This document shows positions 28,296 through 39,300 of a DNA stretch of 64,000 bases, in pieces; position 1 is the first letter of the stretch; each line of letters begins with the position of its first letter. Made by a program: the position numbers and the translations under genes. Below the pieces are notes generated by a model. The model made no database searches. It worked only from the letters and a program-made list of their open reading frames with translations, and had not been told where the DNA came from. Origin of the DNA: Cucumis sativus (Eukaryota > Streptophyta > Magnoliopsida > Cucurbitales > Cucurbitaceae); contig NC_026659.2 in assembly GCF_000004075.3 (NCBI RefSeq), forward strand, positions 1,054,001 through 1,118,000, given 5' to 3'.

Positions 28296-30460
28296 AGCTC
28301 TTTTATACGATGCTTATGGCGTTTCTTGAAGGTGAATAACAAAGATGGATTTTGGATAATATATACTTTGTAGTTCGTGTATATATAAAATGTGAAGCTC
28401 GACTTTGGTTGTAAAATATGTGTGAATTCAACATAGCTCAGCCAACAATTTTAGAGAGTTTAATTTACAAATTTTGTAATGTTTCTATTCATCCGACTAA
28501 TCCAATAATCTATACAAAATAGATACGAATACGATAAAAAAACGAAAATACAAATATGGATGGTAAGATGTAATTCACGAGAGCGTAAAATATCAAAATA
28601 AACAACATAAACGTTTAATTTAATCCTTAATGATGGAATGATTAGATTATTAACTCGGGTATAGAATACACAAACTAAGACGGAAGAAATATGATTTTAA
28701 AGTAATGGTAATATTCTCATGAACTTGCCTATGACCAACCAGTTATAATAATCAATCAGAAGTAATAATTAATAACTAACTTACCCGTAAAATGATTGGT
28801 TTAAGTTTTCTTACTTTTATTTGAGGTCTCTTTCATTAACCATGTTTAGTACATTTGAGGTTAATGTCTATTTAGTGAATGAAGGTTTTAAAACGAACAC
28901 TTTATTTTCTTACGATTGAAAAATAACTTAGACCATTAACATATAGAAAAATGAGGTGATCATCGGGGTACGTGCCTAATCACATTCTCAATTTCTGTAT
29001 TTTAATATTAATTTTGAATGTTAGATTATAATATATATTAAATTTAGCTTCATTTGGACTAAATTTCGCTTCTCCCGCACAATTTTTTGGTTATGAGTTC
29101 AAATATTGTCTACTTCAATTATTTTTACGAAATATTTTTTATTCAAAATATCAATAATTTTCTTTAATCAAATATTAATTTTCTTTCTAAATCATCACAA
29201 AATATATTTTATTTCAAACATCTATAATTTTATTTCCTCAAATATCAATCAGTTTCAAAATATAATTTATTCAAAACATTAATAATTTTCTTTCCCCTTC
29301 TTCATAAATTCCCAAATATCAATAATTTTCTTTTCCCAAATATCAAATTTATTCGTAAATTTTAAAAGGAAGATAAGTTTTTTAAAAAGAAAAAAAAAAC
29401 ATCTAAGAGTAACTTATTTTCTAGTCTAGCTTATTATCTAACAATTTTTTTTTAAAAAAATACAAACAAAGTGGGTGATCCAAACTTCCACTCTATCGAT
29501 AATATTCAATGAAAATGTATTATTTTTATATGTAAATTCTAAATTCATATATTTACATTACAAAAACCACGTGAAAAGTACATATATTTTTTATTGCTAC
29601 AAATAGTAAATGTTATTGGAGCATCATTGAAACATCAAAATATATTTTTTAACAATTTGTTAGTGTGTTTATTATATTGTGTCTGATGTCCCTTATATAA
29701 AATTTATGGATCTCCCACAAGTGGTCATTAAACATAGTTAGTTCGACAAAATAATATATTACAATATTATTTTCTTATGATTTGACATTCATTCCCTCTC
29801 TCTTCCGTACTTACTCTTCCCTCCTATATTTTTATCAAGAAGATCAATCTTCAACCTTCATTTATTTTGTCTAATTTTCTTTATTTGCTCCCAAATCAAT
29901 ATCAACTTCCACAGTTGTTTATCTTCTTCTTTACCATAAAAAATTTAATTTTCTTTGATCCTGTCTCAAGCTCCACTTGTATGATTTTCAATTTTTCTCA
30001 CAATAAATTTGCTGATTCAAAAGTAATATTACTCACGCACTATAAATAAAAAGAAATTTGGTTGAAGAGACTAATTCATTTGGTTGAAGAGACTAATTCT
30101 TATAATTATAGTTTAAGTTAATAATCTTACTAATTAAAGGGATACTTGCAAAACTGATAAAAACAAAATATTTTTTAATAATGCAATGACGACAGATATA
30201 CTGCTTATAAACTTGATAATAATGAATTTTTTTTCTAACATGGATACACTTGTCTAATATAAAAATTAAACATCGTTCAACAAATTAAAATTTAAATTCT
30301 CCAAAATTCATGTGAAAACTTTTTTAATAAATAAAGAGAGAAAAAAATAATAAGATTTAACGTAGACTCTAATAAGGGCTAAATTTGTAATTTAAGTTGA
30401 AGAAGAAAAAAGAGAAAAAAGAGAAAAAAAAGCAAAACAAAACAAGAAGAAACGCCCAAA
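28296..30460. other. AT-rich spacer with degenerate internal repeats
   Basis: After a short 3' UTR no gene is visible. Between 29100 and 29350 the phrase 'tcaaa-atatcaataattttcttt' recurs several times with drift, like an old minisatellite. A 22-bp exact tandem duplication lies at 30056-30099. Confidence 0.5.
30056..30099. repeat. 22-bp exact tandem duplication
   Basis: atttggttgaagagactaattc occurs at 30056-30077 and again at 30078-30099 with no change. Confidence 0.9.
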
Positions 30461-31566
30461 TTAATCGGTTCATGTCTCTCCCAGGTGAAACGTCGGTTGA
30501 AAATTGAAATCACTGGCTTCCGATTCCGACGAACGTCTTCTCCAATCGTCGGTTCGGCCGATGCATTCCTGTCCAAAAGGTAATTCCATGGTTCTATTGC
30601 TTTCTCTCCATCGGATTTCTCTCTTTTGCAGAGTCATTTCGTGGCAGGCGAGTTTATCTTGTTATTTAATTATTTTGCTTCGATCTGCAATGCCGTTTGA
30701 TTGTAATTTCTATTTTGATTTAGATCCGCAGTAGTTTCACAAAATGCTAGTTGTTTTTCTTGTGATTCTTTGCCTGTTTGAAAATTTAAGTATTTGATTG
30801 ATCTTCAGCTTTTTCCTGGACTTCCTTCTTACATTAACTTCGATAGATTCTCTTTTTCTAGGCGTTCTGTAATGGGTGTTCTAGAGTCTGAAGCGTGAAG
30901 TCCCCTCGAAATGAATTCGGAAAAACTAGCAGTTCTTTTAGATCTGATAAACAGCTACATTGTTGTTGAATGGGGATTCTTGATTCAACGGCGAACTAGT
31001 TTTGGTTAATGTGTTGATTTGCTGATATTGTATAGTAGGTTAAATCATCAAGGTAGCTTGTGGGCAGCGCCTTTATCATTTTTAGGTAAATTCCTATTTT
31101 CAAAAATTGATAGAATTTGATGGCAAAGCTGGATGTTCCCGGCCGAAATTTTTTCTCTCAATACCGTGCTGAAAGTCAAACAGCACGGTATTGTTTTTAC
31201 ATCACAAATTTGGTGCCTAATAATTTTGCAAGTAGCCTAGGCATATGTCTTCGTCTTATAAAGAAAACATATGTTTCTGTCTTTACTCTTACATATATAT
31301 TTTCTTAAAATTTCAGCCCGGAATGATTTTCTTTTTCCTTTTTAAAAAGTTTTTTTTTTTAAAAAAATTCCGTTATTTTTCTAAATTATAGAAAATATGC
31401 ATAAACTTGTACTTAATTTTAGAACGTTCAAATATTGTAAGATTACCAACTTTTCAAAAGAGTTAAAAAACTGTCTACTTTTTAGTGTGGAATAATTTGG
31501 TTGTCTGACTCAAAATTTTGGGCCCAAATGGAATATGACATGGTTGGTATAACATTTTGGAGGAAT

Positions 31567-31971
31567 TGTTAGAAATAATTTCAAAATGTTTTTTTAATTA
31601 ATTTAATAATTAATTCATACGTGCATACAAAATTTAATTAACAATTACATTTGGGCTATTGAATGAGCATATTTTGGAACCATATAATCAACTTATAAAT
31701 ATAGGGTTATGATCTTCAAAACCCTATGCCTTTTTAGCCCGCAATTTCCCCTCTAAGTGAGGGTCTTCAACCTTCCCTGTTATGTTTCCTTTATCACTCC
31801 TTCTCCTACTTTGTTCTCTATGCCTTCTCTATTTTTCTCCACTTTCATAAACAAGAGGTCAAGCGAGAGCGAGAGCCCAAACAAGACTGAAAATGAGATT
31901 GAGAGTAGATTTGCGATTTTGAGTGATATTGCAGACATATATTTGTTCTTTCTTTAACCCATGATCTAACA
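31567..31971. mobile_element. LTR-like fossil (possible solo LTR, Ty1-copia style)
   Basis: About 405 bases bounded by TGTTAG and CTAACA, with a TATA-like ttataaatataggg near 31692 and then a C/T-rich stretch, as in a long terminal repeat. I found no 5-bp target duplication and no internal coding region, so it is at best an old solo LTR. Confidence 0.3.
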
Positions 31972-32308
31972 TTTCTCTATTTCCTCTCTTCTAATATACC
32001 ATACCATCTTATATTCTCCTATCTCAAAAACTATTTCCTTCGAGCAATCATGGTCCACAGGTTATAGCATGAAGAAATAAGAATAACGAGTTCACCAAGG
32101 GTCCTTTAGGATTTGAGTGTTTTAGCAATGTTGTACTTTAATAGTGGAGTGAGAGTTAATATGGTTGAGTTTTAATACACGTGAAACTAGACATATTGAG
32201 AATCTGAGTGATGCCTAATACGTCTTAGTGGAAGGAAAAGAAAAAAAAAAGAGCATTACTGAATTTGTAGAGATGAAGATTTTTGTTAATCCTTTCTGCA
32301 GTTCAAAT

Positions 32309-32973
32309 TAGTCTATTATTTGGTGTGGTTAGCACCAAAGGCTCCCAATGATCACATATGGTATTCATTTGTCTGTCCTTTTTTGTATTTGGCAATTCAT
32401 TGTTTTGCTGAGTACCGAGAATATATTTTATGCTGTTTTGTAGAATTTGATACTTGAAATTTTGGAATATAAACGGTTATGGAGAAAATTGGTTTTAGGG
32501 GAATGAGCTATATGAATTGTTTCAAATTGGTTTGTTTTCAACCCAAAGGATTGACTATTTAGGTGTTGAAATTTCTTATATCTATGTTTGAACTAGGCTA
32601 AAAAATTGAGAGAACTCCTGTTTATTTGGTAGTCTTAGAGATTGAGGAATGGAGGAAGAAAAACTTTATGATGGTATTGAGGAAGCTAGGTAAATATGAG
32701 CAGAAATGTAGGAGTGTAAGGTCATAGATTGAAGTAGAGAAGAGAGAAGAAACGGAAGAGGGTGATGGCCATGGGGGTCTAAATTGCAATAACCGTTTGT
32801 CCATATAGGAAATAGTTACTGTAAGGGCACTATTCAAAGTTCTGGATGAACTAAAACGTTCAGGAGTATGTTTGGACTAGGCTAAAAAATGAAAGAACTC
32901 TTCTGTAAATAGTATGCATTTTTATCATTGGGAGCATTTGGTGCTAACCACAAGAAATAGTAGTCTATTATTT
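32309..32973. mobile_element. Candidate Mutator-type MITE in the lipase leader intron
   Basis: The block tgtggttagcaccaaa and then gctcccaatgat (about 32324-32352) returns in reverse complement at about 32925-32952, with about 28 of 29 bases matching. Directly outside these inverted repeats the same 13 bases, tagtctattattt, occur in direct orientation (32309-32321 and 32961-32973). Long inverted ends with a 9-11-bp target duplication are the mark of Mutator-like elements. The interior has no transposase, so it would be non-autonomous. Confidence 0.5.
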
Positions 32974-33103
32974 TTATCAATGAACTTCTAATTCTTGCTC
33001 TTTATTTTTTATGCATGTTGCTATAATACAGCCACTTTCTGAACTTTTCCTTGGCGTAGAGCCGCTGGGTTCCAAAGAGGAAAGGAGAGGAATATTAAAC
33101 GTA

Positions 33104-34623
33104 ATGGCCTCTGAAAGGGAAGTTTTTGAACTTTCAGGGCCATTACACTTGGCTTCTGTTGATTGGTAAGAGTAAACTCCTCTCTCTCTCTGTCTTGAAA
33201 ATATAAATTTTTAGAGGTTGAGTGCAGATTTCAGGAAGTCCTTTGCGTAGGTTTAACTATTTCATTTTTAGTTTTTTAAAATTTAAGCCTATAAACACAT
33301 CCTCCACCTCTAATTTTTTTTGTTTTTTAATATTGGGTTTAGGGTAAAAAAAAGATTAGTTTTAAGAACTTATTTTTATTTTTGAAATTTGACTTGGTGA
33401 TAACAATGGTAAAAAGTAGATATTGGTGAAAGAAATTTAGAGGCGGAGGAGTTGTTTATAAGTTTAATTTTCAAAAATTGAGAAAAGAAAAACCAAATGG
33501 TTATCAAATGAGGTCTTTTCTATTTCTAGCTTTGTAATTTCTACATGAACCAAGTTCTTGTGATGGCTTTTCAATATATTTTTAATTTGTTAACAGAGAT
33601 TTTAAATTAGTATGGTTGAGTAGGGGATAACATTATGACTGCAGGGAGAATGCCAATGACAGAAGGTCAGTTGCCGCTTGTTTGGTTCAAGGCGTTTACA
33701 TTTCAGAACGAGACCGTCAGGAGAAGCGTCAAGGCTCCAAGGCCTTTGCTCCACGCTGGTGGGAATTCTGTCACTTTCAGTTGCTTCGTCAGCTCGTGGA
33801 TGATGTTGACTCTTCCATTTTTGGTGCTGTTTATGAATTCAAACCTTTGCTGCTCCAAGGTCACCACAAGGTTGATGGGAGTCCACGTTTTGTGATTGCT
33901 TTCCGAGGCACCTTAACCAAACCAGATTCTGTCTCTCGTGACATAGAATTAGATCTTCACCTCATTCAAAATGGTCTGCATCGGACATCACGTTTCGAGA
34001 TTGCAATGCAAGTGGTTCGGAACATGGTTGCTACTGTTGGTGACTCGAATGTCTGGTTAGCTGGCCATTCCCTTGGATCCGCCATGGCAATGCTTGCTGG
34101 AAGAACCATGGCAAGAACAGGCATTTTCCTCAAATCATACCTCTTCAATCCTCCATTCTTGGCCGCACCAATAGAGAGAATCAAGGACAAGAAACTAAAA
34201 CGTGGATTACGGATTGCTGGGAGTGTTATCACTGCAGGACTCGCTCTTGCTTTGAAGGCTAGAAGTAACAGTAACCAAATCAATGGAACTGAGGACCCGT
34301 TTTTTGCTATAGCAGCATGGGTTCCTTCTTTGTTTGTTAATCCATCAGACCACGTAGGATCAGAATACATTGGATATTTTGAACACAGGAAGAACATGGA
34401 AGATATCGGTGCGGGAAGTATCGAGAGATTAGCAACACAAAATTCGATTGGAGGTCTTTTGTTGAATGCACTTGGGAGGGAATCTGAGCCAGTTCATCTC
34501 ATTCCATCAGCAGAGTTGGTTATAAATTTATCACCTGCACAATATTTTAAACAAGCTCATGGCATTCACCAATGGTGGCAACCACATTTACAAGTTCGTT
34601 CAAAGATTTACGAGTACTCTTGA
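33104..34623 (+). CDS. Class-3-lipase-like alpha/beta hydrolase, At4g10955 type
   Basis: Two exons, 33104-33165 and 33645-34623, give 346 aa. The start 'MASEREVFELSGP' and the block 'RRSVAACLVQGVYISERDRQ' match the plant family annotated as GDSL esterase/lipase At4g10955, which despite its name has the alpha/beta hydrolase (lipase class 3) fold. The nucleophile elbow 'GHSLG' carries Ser163. 'FVIAFRGT' upstream of it is the typical oxyanion-side strand of class 3 lipases. An aspartate after the elbow and a histidine near the C-terminus ('HGIHQWW') could complete the triad. No signal peptide is seen, so it is probably cytosolic or peripheral to membranes. The substrate is unknown; the family suggests acyl esters. 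The frame is intact and the length is normal. Confidence 0.9.
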
Positions 34624-36321
34624 TTAGAAAAAGAAAAAGAAAAAAATATCTGCTTTTGAACTTGTGAGATGTGTAATTTATTAATAATGTTGTATGGTTG
34701 GTGGATTGGCATTTGAGAATTACCTCTTCTTTGTTAATAGTTTGACGAGAGAAGGCCTGTTTATTGATGATCACTCTTTAGTTGTACCAAATAAGGGTTT
34801 GGACTGCCCAAACGCCAAACCATGCCCCCAAACACCTAGATTTGGTATTGCTAATTTGCAGATGAAGAAAACCGTAAACAATCATAAATCAACGCATAAA
34901 TTTACTTGATTCACTATCTATGTTTGCTAGATTCATGGGGTAAAGTACAATTCTAATTCTAGTAGAGATAGTTGTTTGTAATATATAATAAAGGCACCTA
35001 ATAGGATTAAGACAAATGCACTTGTAGAGTTGGTCAAGTTTATATAGCAAACTTCAAGACATTTTGACAATCAGAAGAAATAAATTCTCATATTTGATTT
35101 TTCATTCTTAACAAATTCTCTATTTATTTTTAAAAGTTTTAAATACACTTGTATAAATTGATACAATTGTTCTTGTTTGAGGCTTAAACAAACTTTTCCA
35201 AAAATAATAATTAAAGAGGAAGAGATGGGGACACACATCTCTGTCCCATTTAGCCATCCCTATGCTTCTTCCCCAACCTCGCTGTACGAAGAGACTTTTC
35301 ATCCTAATCAATACAGGGACTCACAATTTAAATAGACATCTTTAGTCAAAACTAAATTTCCCTTTAGAAGATTGAAATTAGTAAGATATGGACTTTGAAA
35401 TTACTTATTTGAAGGCACTTAGCTTAGGAAAATTTCATCTCCCTATTTTTTCTACATATAACCATTCATCTTAGAAGTACTTTCAAAATTTACAAATACA
35501 ACAAAATTTAAATTTAGTTTTCAGATTATGGTATCATATTGTTAATAGAAGTCTTCTAGCAGTAAAATTTATCGCCAATAGTCTTATATGTATTTACCAT
35601 TATAATTAGGGATGAACACTCTCGATAGGAGTATTTAGTAAATGTTCAAACCCACTTCGACCATGAATGAGTGCAAAACAACAATTAATACGTTGTTTAA
35701 GCCTTTGCAAATCTATAAAAATATGGTAGATTTGAAATTTTCTCAAACCAATAAGGATCTAATCTCTCTTATCTCCAACAGATAGCACTCGTTTTTTAAA
35801 AAAGTACATGTGGAAAAGAGATGTCGATCGCTGAAGGGGAAAGAGAGAAGCCCAGATAATTGGGAATGAGCGGGCCGGCCGTTCTGTAGCCCAATTCAAA
35901 CCGAATGGCAAGAGCCTAACATCACAACACCTTCATCTGGGAAAACCAAAAAGCCGAAGAGAGAGAGCGAAAATCCGGTTCAGAGTTCATCAGTTTTTCA
36001 ATTTTATCTCAAATTCACCTACCATCTTCACCAATTTCCCATTTTCAGTGATGGTTTGACCACCATAGCTACCACGCCACGCGATTCTGAGCAAACAAAT
36101 TGCATCCCGACAACCCCTTTGAATCTACAATGAGGTCCTCCAAATTGGGTGTTACTTTTGCCTCATCGAAATTCTTCTTGTCGTTAATTCGCTGCATCGT
36201 TATCTGAAAACTGGAGTTTTTCGTGTACTCTATGTAACGGGTGATTAATCTACACCTTTCTTCAACGTAATTGCTTGAATATTTTCTTCCTTTATTTGAC
36301 CTCCAGCAATCTACGAGTGAT
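34624..36321. other. Spacer, then leader of the RING-PHD gene
   Basis: 34624-34900 is probably lipase 3' UTR. 34900-35800 is AT-rich and shows nothing. From about 35840 the sequence becomes GC-richer with site-II-like agcccagataattggg and tagcccaattc elements, then a purine-rich leader. A 25-codon upstream ORF (36130-36207) lies in it. An acceptor (ctccag, 36302-36307) hints at a leader intron. Confidence 0.5.
36130..36207 (+). other. Upstream ORF (25 aa) in the RING-PHD leader
   Basis: An ATG at 36130 opens a 25-codon frame that ends with TGA about 115 bases before the main start at 36322. If this part is retained in the mature mRNA it could lower translation. It may be removed with a leader intron, so its effect is uncertain. 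Confidence 0.3.
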
Positions 36322-39300
36322 ATGATGGAGGTGGGTTTTGTTCCAAGTGGGATACCCGAGGAAGAAACTGCAGAGGCTTATGATATCAATTATGTAAGTT
36401 TATAGTTTGTCGCTTCGTTTTTTCTCTTTGTTTCTGTTGGCATCAGCTAATATTCTCTAGCTTGATCATATTGAATGTAGTAGCGAGTTTTTTTTATTTG
36501 AAAAGAACGTGTGACCATGTTCATATTTTATTCAGTCTTACGATTTTCATCTTTTTTATTGATTCGGTTGTTCTCCTGTGTTACAGGAGATTTCTGAGGC
36601 GGTGGAAAGATGTGGGATATGCATGGATGTTATAGTTGACAGGGGTGTTCTAGACTGCTGCCAGCACTGGTACATGGCTTGATCAGTTTAAGTTCCTTGG
36701 AATTCCACATTTCCCAGTTTAATGTTCTTGTATGCTTGATTAACTTCTGAAAAGATGGATTTTCTTTCTTCTTTCTCATCTCTCAAGTTTCAGTATCCTT
36801 TCAGCTTGATGTAGTTTTAGCCATCCCTGTTAATGCTAGTATAGATGGAAAACTGGAATTACCCAATAACCAATGTCTTCGTGCTCTGTAGAGAACGAGA
36901 GAACCTCTGCTCTTTGCAGCTTCATGAGACTTCCCGGGGTGCAAAAGTTAGGCCGTTGGAGGTCCGGCTTTTTCACGTTTTCTTTATCCCTTGACTTGGA
37001 AATCTTGTATGGACCCAACCAAACGTTGGGTTGTGCTCAAGCACTTTGCTTCCTCTTTCTCATGATTATCAGGGAACCAGAAGCTCTTCCCACGTTTTTT
37101 TTTGGGGGAGAATAGCTCTCAAATCAAAGTGAATATTACTTTAGAATTTCTTAAGCTTGAAATTAGTAGTGGCAAAAATAGGTTTGAAGTTCCTAGAATT
37201 AGAAAACTAGATGGTTGGAAGGCCTTTTGTTCAATTTAGAGTTTTCCAGGTGTGTGGTGACTAGTTCTTATACTTATAAGGTGTCTGTTAGCTTAGGTAT
37301 AAAATCTTTTGCAAATGTGGCCAAAGGCTAAGCACCCATCCAGGTTGGAAAATTGGTATAAACTTAACCATGCATGGAAAGAAGGTTAATAAAGAGAAAG
37401 AGGAAGTTGTGAATTGGGATATCATCATAATTGTGTCTAAGAGTTGCTTTCATTACTATTGGTTCAAAGGCCAACCAAATCCTCTTCTTAAAATTTGTCT
37501 GTTATCGCTCTTACTTGTCACGATTTGTGCTTAATTGGTTATCATTTTGTTAGTTAAGATGCAAAGTTTTTATATAATATTGAATTTACTGTAACGTATC
37601 AGATCAAACTTTTGGATTGATTGGTGGTTTAGGATAGTATCAGAGCTGAAGGTTTGGAATTGAATCCTTAGGAAGTCATTTTGTCCCCAATTAATTTTGG
37701 ATTCCGTTGGTTAGACCTTCAACAAATTTCCAAGTCCACAAGTGGGGGAGCTTTAGAATGTTAACATAAATTTATTCATAACCTATCAACTTAGTCTTTA
37801 GGCTGATCAATAATTTAACATGAGATGTATTACTTCTAGTAAATTTTTTAGCTAGTCTTGCAAAATTTTCTTCAAAATCAAGCTCTAGTAGCAGAGACAA
37901 CCAAGAGGTTTGCCTAAAAGTTGTTTTCTATTTAGGTGTTAGTGACAACTTTTTTTATCATACGTCAAGCCTTATTGTTCTTGATTGGAGTCTTTTTCTC
38001 TATTGGAGCCTTTTTTTGGCTCCCCTGGATTGTTTCACATTTTTCTGGATGAAAGCTTAACACTCCATGAAAAAAGAAAAAGAAAAAAGGTCACACAGAT
38101 GCTTACCTCTTGTCACCTTGCACTTTTAACATAAGTAAGGTGAATAAGGATCTATGATGGCACTTACTAGGGGAGATATGTGGGATTGTCGTCTATCCTA
38201 GAGCAAATTGAAGTTGTAGTATTTTTTTGGGTCATAACAAAGTGTTGGGCGGAGAATTAGATCTTGAATAGGATATCCAACAAAGAGTTTGGAAAGAACA
38301 CACCTTGAATAAGCCTTCTGGTGAGCCAAATCAAACTGATTTGACCAAGGAAAATAGTTGTTGAAAATCTTTTAATTACTTCCAAACCAAATTTAGAGGG
38401 AAGGTATAACAACATTGGACCATATAATCTTTGATTTAGGAACCAAAGAAGGACCGAACAATGATTGAAAAATAGTATCCTTGAATGAGTTGGAAAATAT
38501 CCATCAATAATTTAAATCCTAAAACTTATCCCATCACTGCTTAGAATAAAAGCATTTGAAGAAAATTTGTTGGCAATGAATTCTCATTAGAGAGATTGAG
38601 AGCACAAGCTGATGGAGAAAGGGAATGCAAAAGGAGCTTCTGCTATGAAACCTCGAAGCAATTTAATGTGCCATTATGCCTAATCAAATAAGATTTTTAC
38701 ACGTTTATAACTTTTCTATTTTCATAATGCTTAGTGGACCGTTTTAAATACATATGCAAATGGTTTACAATTATAATCATTCGTCCATCATCTTATTTCA
38801 GGTTCTGTTTTGTATGCATTGACAACTGGGCTACTATTACAAACCTTTGTCCACTTTGCCAGAAAGAATTTCAACTCATCACATGTGTTCCAGTAAGTTA
38901 TTTATTTCTTTGTTCTAATCTATACCTTTTGCTTTCATTTTTTGCAGCAGTGCTTTTGAATCTTGGCATACATCCCAAGTAGTTCTTCTTCTTCTTGTTT
39001 TATGTTGGCCCATCTGTATTATTTCATTTTTTCAATGAAAGTTCGATTTTCAATAAGAAAATAATTGAGGAATGGCTAAGAGATCTTGATCTGGTTTGTA
39101 GGTGTATGATACTATTGGGAGCAACAAAGTGGAGGAAGAATCATTTGGCAGGTTTGCTTATTTTCATTTGAGTAACACATCTGTACATAATCTTTTGCTG
39201 ATTATTATTTTCCTTTTCTGTATTTTTCCTTTATTGGTTTATTGGTCTCTATTTATTTACCAATGTAAAAGGTTATTAAGTTTCATGATTTATTCGAATG

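Larger units (their letters stand above)
30461..33103 (+). other. Probable leader exon and 2.4-kb leader intron of the lipase gene
   Basis: A GC-richer block near 30480-30579 ends in a donor (aaaag|gtaatt). A matching acceptor (aatacag, 33025-33031) lies shortly before the lipase ATG. I infer a 5' UTR exon and an intron 30580-33031. The intron carries an LTR-like fossil and a MITE candidate, listed separately. No protein is encoded. Confidence 0.4.

Noticed and set aside
29100-29350. CRISPR-like or satellite array
   Set aside because: The repeats are degenerate, AT-rich and unevenly spaced, without unique spacers; an old minisatellite is enough to explain them.
36873-37115. 80-codon open frame in intron 2 of the RING-PHD gene, on both strands
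   Set aside because: Codon variety looks good, but there is no family match and it lies between two exons that join perfectly without it. Possibly a fragment captured by a transposon.
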